A stretch of 61,353 bases of DNA from JBCDGZ01 sp038750655 (GTDB taxonomy: Bacteria; Bacteroidota; Bacteroidia; Chitinophagales; Saprospiraceae), in NCBI GenBank assembly GCA_038750655.1, contig JBCDGZ010000026.1, positions 1-61,353 on the forward strand. The letters run 5' to 3'. A model generated the notes under the pieces. It was given only the letters and a program-made list of their open reading frames with translations, ran no database searches and was not told the DNA's origin. Below are positions 9,184 to 16,429 of this stretch, piece after piece. The translations under genes and the position numbers were made by a program. How positions within the stretch are numbered: the first letter of the stretch is position 1; each line of letters opens with the position of its first letter.

Positions 9184-9369
9184 ATGTTGATTATTGAAGT
9201 AAAAGATAGCGAATCAATTGACAGAGCATTGAAAGTATACAAACGCAAAGTTCAAAAGACGGGTATATTAAAGGAATTGCGCAGACGCAAACAATTCACT
9301 AAGCCCTCTGTAAGACGTCGCGCAGAAATACTCAATGCGGTATATAAGCAGAAGACCTACGGCCACTAG
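9184..9369 (+). CDS. rpsU: 30S ribosomal protein S21
   Basis: A 61-residue basic protein beginning MLIIEVKDSESIDRALKVYK, with the S21 signature of two Lys/Arg-rich helices (ELRRRKQFTKPSVRRRAEIL). It belongs to the small ribosomal subunit near the anti-Shine-Dalgarno region of 16S rRNA. The ATG at 9184 is the start; an in-frame upstream ATG at 9094 would add 30 residues unlike any S21 and would overlap the promoter box. It opens the translation block that continues through xerC/D and hpf to the tRNAs and tuf. Confidence 0.95.
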   Translation: MLIIEVKDSESIDRALKVYKRKVQKTGILKELRRRKQFTKPSVRRRAEILNAVYKQKTYGH

Positions 9370-9432
9370 GACTAGCCCCTTCCTTTTCGTCCCCTAAATT
9401 GTCGATTTCATTTCTTGCATTTTCTTCTCAGA

Positions 9433-9453
9433 ATGCCTAACTTTATTAGGCAT
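9433..9453 (+). terminator. hairpin after rpsU
   Basis: ATGCCTAA and TTAGGCAT form a perfect 8-bp stem with a 5-base loop, 63 bases after the rpsU stop. The following sequence is only moderately T-rich (GGTATTTTAG), so it may be a weak terminator or an mRNA 3'-end stabiliser. Confidence 0.5.
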
Positions 9454-9507
9454 GGTATTTTAGTGAAAATAGGGCTAGAAAACACTTTTAAGGACTAGCT
9501 AATAGGA

Positions 9508-10407
9508 ATGAAGCAAACGACTTTTTTAAAATATCTGGAATTCGAAAAGCGGTTTTCTCCGCATACGCTTACGGCCTATCGCAGCGATCTCGACCAGTTT
9601 CTTTCCTACCTCAATACGACTTACGAGCTTTCCGAGGCTGCTCAAATCAAGCATTTCCATATTCGATCCTGGATGGTGAGGCTCATCGAAGAGCAAATAT
9701 CCCCTCGTTCGATCAACCGTAAATTATCGACGCTTAAGACTTATTTCCGCTTTTTACTACGTCGAGGGGAGATCAGCCAGAATCCTATGGCGAAGGTGCT
9801 GCCTCCCAAGGTGGGTAAGCGTTTGCCGGTGTTTGTTCATCAGGAGCGTATGGAATTGCTCTTCGAGCGAGTGGAATTCAGCGATGATTTTGCCGGGGTG
9901 CGGGATCGCAGTATGCTCGAAGTCCTTTACGCTACTGGAATGCGCCGCTCGGAGCTAATCGGGCTTTGCATCAACGATATAGATTTCTCCAAGGCTTATC
10001 TAAAGGTCTTGGGAAAGGGAAACAAAGAGCGACTGATTCCTTTCAGCCCCGCGCTGGGGCGTATCCTACAAACTTATCTGGACCAGCGCACCGAGGCTTT
10101 CCCCGATCTGGAGACCGATCGGGTATTCCTGACCGATAAGGGCAAGCCCTTGTATCCCAAGTTGGTATATAATTTGGTGAGAAAATACTTATCCTACATA
10201 ACGACCGTCGAGCAAAAAAGCCCCCATGTGCTGCGCCATTCATTTGCCACACATTTGTCTGACAATGGTGCGGATTTAAATGCCATAAAGGCCCTGCTGG
10301 GCCACGCTAACCTGGCGGCGACGCAAATCTATACGCACAACTCCGTAGAAAAGCTCAAGAGAGTTTACGATCAGGCTCATCCAAAAGCCCGAAGAAACGA
10401 TAAATAA
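9508..10407 (+). CDS. xerC: site-specific tyrosine recombinase XerC/XerD
   Basis: A 299-residue tyrosine recombinase. An N-terminal SAM-like core-binding domain (about 1-85) is followed by the catalytic domain (about 105-290). Active-site residues can be read directly: Arg146 in ATGMRRSEL, His240-x-x-Arg243 in HVLRH, His266 in LGHANLAATQ and nucleophile Tyr275 in TQIYTH. Length and motifs match XerC/XerD, which resolve chromosome dimers at dif. The rpsU-xer-hpf order and the absence of nearby attachment sites or phage genes favour the housekeeping recombinase over an integrase. Whether it is the XerC or the XerD orthologue cannot be decided from sequence alone. Confidence 0.9.
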   Translation: MKQTTFLKYLEFEKRFSPHTLTAYRSDLDQFLSYLNTTYELSEAAQIKHFHIRSWMVRLIEEQISPRSINRKLSTLKTYFRFLLRRGEISQNPMAKVLPPKVGKRLPVFVHQERMELLFERVEFSDDFAGVRDRSMLEVLYATGMRRSELIGLCINDIDFSKAYLKVLGKGNKERLIPFSPALGRILQTYLDQRTEAFPDLETDRVFLTDKGKPLYPKLVYNLVRKYLSYITTVEQKSPHVLRHSFATHLSDNGADLNAIKALLGHANLAATQIYTHNSVEKLKRVYDQAHPKARRNDK

Positions 10408-10481
10408 AACGTACAATGCCTATGTAGCAGACCTACTTAATACATCCCACTTATTTTCTAATTTCAAAACCACTACATCTT

Positions 10482-10784
10482 ATGAAGGTACACACTCAAT
10501 CAGTGCATTTTTCGGCAGACAGCAAGCTTTTGGCTTTCATCGAGAAAAAACTCAGTAAGCTCGATCAGTTTTTTGATCGCATCCAAGGGGCCACCGTCAC
10601 CCTGAAGTTAGAGAACTCCGGACAAATCAAGGATAAAATCGCGGAAGTCAAGCTAGACATACCAGGAGGCATCCTGTATGTCAAAGAAACCAACAAGACT
10701 TTCGAAGCCTCTATAGACAGCGCTGCTGCGGCGCTCAAACGCCAATTGATTAAGTACAAAGAAAGGTTGAGGGTGAGGGAGTAA
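10482..10784 (+). CDS. hpf: ribosome hibernation-promoting factor, short form (HPF/RaiA)
   Basis: A 100-residue protein of the HPF/YfiA/RaiA family that binds the 30S decoding region in stationary phase. The beta-alpha-beta-beta-beta-alpha core is visible: MKVHTQSVHFSADSKLLAFI, then KLSKLDQFFDRIQGATVTLK and the C-terminal helix DSAAAALKRQLIKYKERL. It lacks the C-terminal dimerisation domain of long HPF, so it is the short type. It follows xer by 74 bases and ends before a strong terminator. Confidence 0.92.
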   Translation: MKVHTQSVHFSADSKLLAFIEKKLSKLDQFFDRIQGATVTLKLENSGQIKDKIAEVKLDIPGGILYVKETNKTFEASIDSAAAALKRQLIKYKERLRVRE

Positions 10785-10817
10785 TTGCTTATCGAGGCTA
10801 ATGGTTAGCCAGCGATG

Positions 10818-10866
10818 CACAAAAGGGCTAGGTTCTCCTAAAAGAGGCCAGCCCTTTTGTGGTTTT
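10818..10866 (+). terminator. rho-independent terminator after hpf
   Basis: A perfect 12-bp stem CACAAAAGGGCT/AGCCCTTTTGTG (10818-10829 and 10850-10861) encloses a 20-base loop that can fold further (GG..CTC with GAG.CC). A T-rich tail GTTTTTGGG follows. It separates the rpsU-xer-hpf unit from the tRNA-tuf unit. Confidence 0.8.
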
Positions 10867-10936
10867 TGGGGGTGAAAATATGGGTGAAAAAAGCCTTCCG
10901 TGCTGGGTTTCATTAGGAATAGTGCCTGTTATACCC

Positions 10937-10944
10937 TATATTTG
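10937..10944 (+). promoter_or_regulatory. candidate upstream promoter of the tRNA-tuf unit
   Basis: TATATTTG matches TAnnTTTG exactly. It lies in the 390-base gene-free stretch 10785-11174, which otherwise holds the hpf terminator and a second promoter box at 11008. It may be one of a tandem pair driving the stable-RNA and tuf operon. Confidence 0.45.
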
Positions 10945-11007
10945 CGGCGTCTGCAAAAAATGCTAAAAAAATAGAGAAGATTCATTTTACTTTTCTATGA
11001 AAAAACG

Positions 11008-11015
11008 TATCTTTG
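11008..11015 (+). promoter_or_regulatory. promoter of the tRNA-tuf unit
   Basis: TATCTTTG exactly matches the Bacteroidota -7 consensus. A TTTTAC stretch sits about 20 bases upstream in the -33 region. Transcription would start near 11022, about 150 bases before the first tRNA. The leader between them shows no gene. Confidence 0.6.
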
Positions 11016-11174
11016 CAACCGCCTTTGAGGAAATGCGTTTACCATGCAATTTTGGTACTTTATTTGTAGAGAATGTATTAATTATTTAGTTAATGTGTTT
11101 TGGCAAAAAGTTGCCGTCATCAAAATACAGCTCTCCAAGCCCAAAATGTTCCTCAAATTCAGGAAAAATACCAC

Positions 11175-11251
11175 GCCAGTGTAGCTCAGTTGGCCAGAGC
11201 AGCTGATTTGTAATCAGCGGGTCGGGGGTTCGAATCCCTCCACTGGCTCCA
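11175..11251 (+). tRNA. tRNA-Thr(UGU)
   Basis: A cloverleaf with acceptor arms GCCAGTG/CACTGGC, anticodon stem GCTGA/TCAGC and loop TTTGTAA, giving anticodon TGT. The T-arm is GGGGGTTCGAATCCCTC. The mature body is 11175-11248 and is directly followed by CCA (11249-11251), so this tRNA has an encoded CCA end, unlike the other four here. Confidence 0.95.
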
Positions 11252-11342
11252 AGGCAAGATTACGGTCATTTCCTGGATTGTAATGGCGACAGAAATTACG
11301 ATAGATAACAAAGCAAAAAGCTGCTTTGTTTTTTGACATCCA

Positions 11343-11425
11343 GGGGGCGCGCCGGAGTTGGAGAGCCGGGGCAGACTGTAAATCTGTTGTCTACGACTGA
11401 ATAGGTTCGAATCCTATCGCCCCCA
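11343..11425 (+). tRNA. tRNA-Tyr(GUA)
   Basis: An 83-base class II tRNA with acceptor arms GGGGGCG/CGCCCCC, anticodon GTA in the loop of GACTGTAAATC, a long variable arm and the T-loop GGTTCGAATCC. The 3' CCA is not encoded. Confidence 0.95.
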
Positions 11426-11466
11426 CGAGTTTATAGTGGGTTTATTTTTTGGACCTATTATAATAA

Positions 11467-11539
11467 GCGGGCGTAGCTCAGTTGGTAGAGCATCAGCCTT
11501 CCAAGCTGAGGGTCGTGGGTTCGAGTCTCATCGCCCGCT
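11467..11539 (+). tRNA. tRNA-Gly(UCC)
   Basis: A 73-base cloverleaf with acceptor arms GCGGGCG/CGCCCGC. The anticodon loop CTTCCAA gives anticodon TCC, and the T-loop is GGTTCGAGTC. The CCA end is not encoded. Confidence 0.95.
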
Positions 11540-11549
11540 CTTCTCTGAA

Positions 11550-11621
<72 letters not shown>

Positions 11622-11687
11622 CAAAGTAATTTCTGTAATCCTTGATTTATTAACCTTTTTAGTTATACCTAATAAAATCATTAAGCG

Positions 11688-12884
11688 ATGGCTAAGGAAA
11701 CATTCGAAAGGAATAAGCCTCACCTCAATATTGGTACCATCGGTCACGTAGACCACGGTAAAACCACACTCACCGCAGCAATCACCTATGTTTTGTCACA
11801 AAGTGGCTTAGCAGAGAAGAAAGATTACGATTCTATTGATGCTGCCCCTGAAGAAAAGGAAAGAGGTATCACTATTAATACTGCACACGTAGAGTACGAA
11901 ACAGAAAATCGTCACTACGCTCACGTTGACTGCCCAGGTCACGCCGATTACGTAAAGAACATGGTAACGGGCGCGGCTCAGATGGACGGTGCCATCCTTG
12001 TGGTTGCGGCTACTGATGGTCCTATGCCTCAGACTCGCGAACACATCCTCCTGGCTCGTCAGGTTGGTGTACCTAAGATCGTTGTTTTCATGAACAAGGT
12101 TGACCTTGTTGATGATGAAGAAATGTTGGAACTGGTAGAAATGGAGGTTCGCGAATTGCTTGACTCTTATGAGTTCAACGGTGACGACGCCAGTGTTATT
12201 CAAGGTTCTGCTTTGAAGGCTCTGGAAGATGATCCAGATATGGTTGCTAAGATTAAGGAGCTAATGGAAGCTTGCGATACTGATATTCCTGAGCCAGAGC
12301 GCCTGATTGATCAGCCTTTCTTGATGCCAATTGAAGATGTTTTCTCAATTACTGGTCGTGGTACCGTTGCTACTGGTCGTATTGAGCGCGGTGTGATTAA
12401 CACTGGTGATCCCGTAGAGATTATCGGTATGATGGCTGATGGAGAGAAGCCGCTGACGTCTACGGTTACCGGGGTAGAGATGTTCCGTAAAATTTTGACT
12501 CGCGGAGAAGCTGGTGATAACGCTGGTATCCTGCTGCGTGGTATCGATAAGAAAGAAATCAGACGTGGAATGGTTATCTGCCAGCCTAAGTCTGTAAATC
12601 CTCATAAGAAATTCAAGGCTGAGGTTTATGTACTGGCTAAGGATGAAGGTGGTCGTCACACACCATTCTTCAACGGCTACCGTCCACAGTTTTACTTCCG
12701 TACCACTGACGTAACTGGTGATGTTAAGTTGCCAGAAGGTGTTGAGATGGTAATGCCAGGTGATAATGTATCACTGGAAGTAGCTCTGATCAACTCAATT
12801 GCAATGGAGAAAGGTCTCCGCTTCGCGATTCGCGAGGGTGGTCGTACTGTAGGTGCCGGCCAGGTGACTGAAATCCTCGAGTAA
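11688..12884 (+). CDS. tuf: translation elongation factor Tu
   Basis: A 398-residue EF-Tu, the GTPase that delivers aminoacyl-tRNA to the ribosome. The GTPase P-loop GHVDHGKT spans 19-26. Switch II lies in DCPGHADYVKNMVTGAAQMD, the guanine motif is NKVD, and beta-barrel domains II and III follow (GRGTVATGRIERG, ending AGQVTEILE). Length and sequence are normal. The flanking tRNAs (Thr, Tyr, Gly, Thr upstream; Trp downstream) are the classical bacterial tRNA-tufB arrangement. Confidence 0.99.
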   Translation: MAKETFERNKPHLNIGTIGHVDHGKTTLTAAITYVLSQSGLAEKKDYDSIDAAPEEKERGITINTAHVEYETENRHYAHVDCPGHADYVKNMVTGAAQMDGAILVVAATDGPMPQTREHILLARQVGVPKIVVFMNKVDLVDDEEMLELVEMEVRELLDSYEFNGDDASVIQGSALKALEDDPDMVAKIKELMEACDTDIPEPERLIDQPFLMPIEDVFSITGRGTVATGRIERGVINTGDPVEIIGMMADGEKPLTSTVTGVEMFRKILTRGEAGDNAGILLRGIDKKEIRRGMVICQPKSVNPHKKFKAEVYVLAKDEGGRHTPFFNGYRPQFYFRTTDVTGDVKLPEGVEMVMPGDNVSLEVALINSIAMEKGLRFAIREGGRTVGAGQVTEILE

Positions 12885-12897
12885 GATATGAATACTC

Positions 12898-12980
12898 CTG
12901 TCTGTTTCGGCAGACAGTTATATGGTCAGGGAATTTTGGATAAAAGGCGAATTTTAAGGCCCATATTCCGAAATTCCCTG
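12898..12980 (+). other. two hairpins between tuf and tRNA-Trp
   Basis: The first is CTGTCTG/CAGACAG (12898-12917). The second is a longer inverted repeat, CAGGGAATTTTGG (12927-12939) with CCGAAATTCCCTG (12968-12980), ending 7 bases before the tRNA. Neither has a T tract, so they look like RNase processing or mRNA-end structures, not intrinsic terminators. Confidence 0.55.
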
Positions 12981-12986
12981 CCGCAT

Positions 12987-13059
12987 ACGGGCATAGCTCA
13001 ACTGGTAGAGCGACGGTCTCCAAAACCGTAGGCTGTGGGTTCAAGTCCTACTGCCCGTG
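12987..13059 (+). tRNA. tRNA-Trp(CCA)
   Basis: A 73-base cloverleaf with acceptor arms ACGGGCA/TGCCCGT and discriminator G. The anticodon stem is ACGGT/ACCGT and the loop CTCCAAA gives anticodon CCA. The T-loop is GGTTCAAGTCC. Its place between tuf and secE is conserved in bacteria. Confidence 0.95.
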
Positions 13060-13134
13060 CTAGTCTAAGTTTCAGAAAAGTTTTCGGTAATGATACAGAA
13101 AACTTTTTTGTAGCATTACTAAATTACTTTTTCA

Positions 13135-13323
13135 ATGGAAAAAATTTCACTGTACATCAAAGAGAGCTATTATGAGCTGACCAATAAGGTGACCTGGCCG
13201 ACTTGGGCCAATCTGCAAAGCAGCACCATCTTGGTTCTCGTAGCATCTGTAATTATTGCCCTGATCATCTTTGTGATGGACGCAATTTCTAAAACTGTGC
13301 TGGACTTTATTTACGGCTTGTAA
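13135..13323 (+). CDS. secE: preprotein translocase subunit SecE
   Basis: A 62-residue single-span SecE. The short amphipathic helix (IKESYYELTNKVTWPTWANL) carries the conserved K-V-x-WP element and is followed by a transmembrane segment at about 30-52. It stabilises SecY in the SecYEG channel. The minimal one-helix form is usual in Bacteroidota. It lies between tRNA-Trp and nusG, as expected. Confidence 0.95.
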   Translation: MEKISLYIKESYYELTNKVTWPTWANLQSSTILVLVASVIIALIIFVMDAISKTVLDFIYGL

Positions 13324-13370
13324 GTTATTGCTACGGCGTTTACAATTTTAACACAAAACTTCGCCCCCTA

Positions 13371-13919
13371 ATGGTAGCAGAAAAAAAATGGTATTCTCTC
13401 AGAGTGATTAGTGGAAAAGAGCGCAAAATCAAAGAGCGCATTGAGTTGGAGATTCAGCGTAGAGGATGGAAAGACTTTGTCACACAGGTGTTGGTACCTT
13501 CTGAAAAAGTGTACAAAATCCGTAATGGTAAAAAAGTAATCTTGGAGCGTAACATCCTGCCGGGCTATATCCTGGTAGAAGCTGATCCCGCTAAGTTTTC
13601 GGGAGAAATGGTTACGACCATCGCCAACATCCCCAATGTAATTCACTTTTTGGGCCGCAACAATCCCATTCCGATGCAACCTGCCGAGGCCAACCGTATG
13701 TTAGGTAAGGTCGACGAGTCGCAGGACATCGGTGAAGCCCTGATTGAGCCGTTCATCGTCGGTGAAACGGTCAAAATCATTGATGGTCCTTTCAATGAGT
13801 TTATCGGTGATATTCAGGAGGTGAATGAAGAGAAGAAGAAACTGAAGGTCATTGTAAAGATTTTCGGTCGGGGAACAGAAGTGGAGCTCAATTTTATGCA
13901 GGTTGAGAAGCAATCTTAG
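13371..13919 (+). CDS. nusG: transcription termination/antitermination protein NusG
   Basis: A 182-residue NusG. The NGN domain (about 7-115) opens with WYSLRVISGKERKIKERIEL and contains LPGYILVEAD. A linker leads to the KOW domain (about 125-180; IDGPFNEFIGDIQEVNEEKK). It binds RNA polymerase at the clamp and links transcription with translation or Rho. It lies 47 bases after secE and 42 before rplK in the conserved secE-nusG-rplKAJL-rpoBC order. Confidence 0.97.
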   Translation: MVAEKKWYSLRVISGKERKIKERIELEIQRRGWKDFVTQVLVPSEKVYKIRNGKKVILERNILPGYILVEADPAKFSGEMVTTIANIPNVIHFLGRNNPIPMQPAEANRMLGKVDESQDIGEALIEPFIVGETVKIIDGPFNEFIGDIQEVNEEKKKLKVIVKIFGRGTEVELNFMQVEKQS

Positions 13920-13961
13920 TAGAGAACTACTTAATATTATTATAAAAACAAGTACAATAAA

Positions 13962-14426
13962 ATGGCAAAAGAAGTAGATGGCTTTATAAAACTTCAGGTT
14001 CGTGGTGGCGCGGCCAATCCGGCTCCTCCGGTAGGTCCTGCACTTGGTGCAAAGGGTGTCAACATCATGGAGTTTTGTAAGCGATTCAACGCCAAGACCC
14101 AGGAGATGCAAGGCAAGGTGGTCCCTGTTGTGATCACGGTCTACAAGGATAAGTCTTTTGACTTTATCATCAAGACTTCTCCAGCAGCTGTGCAGCTGTT
14201 GGAGGCCGCCAAGATCAAGAAGGGCTCACCTGAATCCAATCGGAATAAGGTCGGCTCTGTTACCTGGGAGCAGGTTCGTGCGATTGCCGAAGACAAAATG
14301 GCTGACCTCAACGCCTTTAAGGTGGAGTCAGCGATGAAGATGATCGCCGGAACTGCCCGTAGTATGGGCCTCAATGTTAAAGGTACGCCTCCGTGGGAGG
14401 CAGCTGAGGCCAGTAGCGATAGCTAG
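13962..14426 (+). CDS. rplK: 50S ribosomal protein L11
   Basis: A 154-residue L11 with the proline-rich N-terminal domain (GGAANPAPPVGPALGAKGVN) and the C-terminal rRNA-binding domain (GSVTWEQVRAIAEDKMADLN and IAGTARSMGL). A short acidic tail makes it a few residues longer than the E. coli protein. It forms the GTPase-associated centre with L10 and L7/L12. Confidence 0.97.
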   Translation: MAKEVDGFIKLQVRGGAANPAPPVGPALGAKGVNIMEFCKRFNAKTQEMQGKVVPVVITVYKDKSFDFIIKTSPAAVQLLEAAKIKKGSPESNRNKVGSVTWEQVRAIAEDKMADLNAFKVESAMKMIAGTARSMGLNVKGTPPWEAAEASSDS

Positions 14427-14497
14427 GCATTGAATTTTTGAAGGGAGTTCCGACCCTTGATCGGGACGCTAATTACCTCACGTTTAACACATTAAAA

Positions 14498-15193
14498 ATG
14501 GCAAAAAAGGTTTCTAAAAGAAGAGCTGCTGCAAATGCCAAGGTCGATAGCGAGAAGTTGTACACGCTTGAAGAAGCGATGTCGCTGGTTAAAGAGACCA
14601 ACCTAGCTCGTTTCGACGCTTCTGTAGATTTGCATATTCGCCTGGGGATTGACCCTCGTAAGGCAGATCAAGCATTGCGTGGCACTGTTTCCTTACCTCA
14701 CGGAACAGGTAAAACCAAGAAAGTTCTGGTATTCTGTACTCCTGACAAGGAGGAAGAAGCAAAAGCTGCCGGTGCCGACTTTGTCGGGCTGGATGAATTG
14801 ATTGCTAAAGTTCAGGGCGGCTGGACCGACGTCGACGTCGTTATCGCTGCCCCTAATGCCATGGCCAAGGTGGGTAAAATCGGTCGTGTTTTGGGACCTC
14901 GGGGCTTAATGCCTAACCCTAAGACAGGAACGGTAACTCCTGATGTTGCTTCTGCTGTTGCAGAGGTAAAGAAAGGTAAGATTTCCTTCCGGGTAGATAA
15001 ATTTGGAATTATTCACTCCTCAGTTGGTCGGGTATCCTTCACCGCTGATAAGTTGGCAGCTAATGCGACGGAAGTCCTGGATACTATCGTCCGCATGAAG
15101 CCTTCTACCGCTAAAGGAACGTACATGAAGTCGATTACGATTGCTAGTACGATGAGCCCTGGCATCAAGGTGGATACAAAAACTATTAAGTAA
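14498..15193 (+). CDS. rplA: 50S ribosomal protein L1
   Basis: A 231-residue L1 beginning MAKKVSKRRAAANAKVDSEK, with the family motif GPRGLMPNPKTGTVTPDV. It binds 23S rRNA at the mobile stalk and, as known in other bacteria, may repress its own operon. The ATG at 14498 is preferred to an in-frame ATG at 14438, whose 20 extra residues are not L1-like. Confidence 0.97.
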   Translation: MAKKVSKRRAAANAKVDSEKLYTLEEAMSLVKETNLARFDASVDLHIRLGIDPRKADQALRGTVSLPHGTGKTKKVLVFCTPDKEEEAKAAGADFVGLDELIAKVQGGWTDVDVVIAAPNAMAKVGKIGRVLGPRGLMPNPKTGTVTPDVASAVAEVKKGKISFRVDKFGIIHSSVGRVSFTADKLAANATEVLDTIVRMKPSTAKGTYMKSITIASTMSPGIKVDTKTIK

Positions 15194-15213
15194 AAGAATA
15201 AAATCTTGCAACC

Positions 15214-15756
15214 ATGACTAGATTAGAAAAGACGGCTGCTATTGAATCGCTGAAGGAGAAATTTAGTAATAATACCTTCTTTTACTTAACAGATTCTTCA
15301 ACACTCACAGTCGAACAAGTTAATAAACTCCGTGGTCTGTGCTTTGAGAAAGGGATTGAGATGCAGGTGGTGAAAAACACCCTGGCCAGAAAAGCCCTCG
15401 AAGCTGCTCCGGAAGAAAAAGGATATGCTCAACTCTATGATGCGCTGAAAGGCCCAACGGCAGTGATGTTCACTACTGTTGCTAACGCGCCAGCCCGTAT
15501 CATCGAAGAGTTCAGAAAATCTAACGAAAGGCCGCTCTTGAAGGCCGCGTATATTGATACAGCGGTATTCATCGGAGATGATCAGCTCAAGGCCCTGGCC
15601 AAGCTCAAATCAAAGGAAGAGCTTATTGGCGATGTTATCGGCCTGCTGCAATCACCAGCCAAGAACGTTATCAGCTCGCTCAAGTCCGGTGGATCTACCA
15701 TTATGGGCTTGCTCAAGGCGCTGGAAGAGCGCGAGGGCGGAGCCGACGAAGGCTAG
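15214..15756 (+). CDS. rplJ: 50S ribosomal protein L10
   Basis: A 180-residue L10 with an N-terminal rRNA-binding domain (KTAAIESLKEKFSNNTFFYL) and a C-terminal helix that anchors L7/L12 dimers (SLKSGGSTIMGLLKALEERE). It starts 20 bases after rplA. No separate L10 leader is possible in so short a gap, so autoregulation, if any, must use another site. Confidence 0.97.
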   Translation: MTRLEKTAAIESLKEKFSNNTFFYLTDSSTLTVEQVNKLRGLCFEKGIEMQVVKNTLARKALEAAPEEKGYAQLYDALKGPTAVMFTTVANAPARIIEEFRKSNERPLLKAAYIDTAVFIGDDQLKALAKLKSKEELIGDVIGLLQSPAKNVISSLKSGGSTIMGLLKALEEREGGADEG

Positions 15757-15868
15757 ACGGCAGGGCACTGCCGGATGCCCCATATTCCGGCCACAAATGT
15801 AGGCTTCCAAGTTCAACGCCTCATATATTTTTATAATTTATTTGGCAAAATTCAAAATTTAATTTAAA

Positions 15869-16249
15869 ATGGCAGATTTAAAAGAATTCGCAGAACAGTT
15901 GGTTAATCTTTCTGTAAAGGAAGTGAACGAACTGGCTGCAATCTTGAAAGATGAGTACGGTATCGAGCCTGCTGCAGCTGCAGTAGCGATGGCTGCCCCA
16001 GCCGACGGTGGCGGAGGTGGTGCAGCAGCCGAAGAGAAGACAGAATTCGACGTTGTTCTGACTTCCGCAGGTGCCGCAAAACTCAAAGTTGTTAAAGAAG
16101 TAAAAACACTCTTAGGCATCGGGCTGAAAGATGCTAAAGGATTGGTCGACGGAGCACCTGCTAATGTTAAGGAAGGTGTACCTAAGGAAGAGGCTGAGTC
16201 TATCAAAGCTGCTCTGGAAGCAGTAGGCGCCAGCGTTGAATTAAAGTAG
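15869..16249 (+). CDS. rplL: 50S ribosomal protein L7/L12
   Basis: A 126-residue L7/L12 stalk protein. The N-terminal dimerisation helix pair (MADLKEFAEQLVNLSVKEVN) is followed by an Ala/Gly-rich hinge at about 48-58 and the C-terminal factor-binding domain (VKTLLGIGLKDAKGLVDGAP). The 112-base gap from rplJ has no clear structure. Confidence 0.98.
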   Translation: MADLKEFAEQLVNLSVKEVNELAAILKDEYGIEPAAAAVAMAAPADGGGGGAAAEEKTEFDVVLTSAGAAKLKVVKEVKTLLGIGLKDAKGLVDGAPANVKEGVPKEEAESIKAALEAVGASVELK

Positions 16250-16319
16250 TCCATCAATTCTTTTACCAAAGGCTCTATATGCCCGGCTATTTAAATGCCT
16301 ATACACGATAAACGTACAT

Positions 16320-16365
16320 GACAGGAGGCTTAGCCAGTAGTATTATGCTGGCTAGGCCTATTGTC
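16320..16365 (+). promoter_or_regulatory. hairpin (attenuator or processing site) between rplL and rpoB
   Basis: A long stem is formed by GACA..GGC.TAGCCAG and CTGGCTA.GCC..TGTC around a TAGTATTATG loop, in the middle of the 180-base rplL-rpoB gap. No U tract follows. In E. coli the same gap holds an attenuator and an RNase III site that lower rpoBC expression relative to ribosomal proteins. A similar role here is inference. Confidence 0.6.
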
Positions 16366-16429
16366 GTCTCTACTTTTGACTATAAGCGAAACTTATTTAG
16401 GTATCAAATCTAACTAGAACTCTACCAAT

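Noticed and set aside
9508..10407. Phage or integron integrase
   Set aside because: Length, motifs and the rpsU-xer-hpf context fit the housekeeping Xer recombinase; no attachment sites, cassettes or phage genes are near.
12790..13044. A minus-strand open frame over the end of tuf and tRNA-Trp
   Set aside because: It crosses a tRNA gene and the end of tuf and has no homology that I recognise.
15194..15213. L10 leader upstream of rplJ
   Set aside because: Only 20 bases separate rplA and rplJ, too few for the known leader structure.
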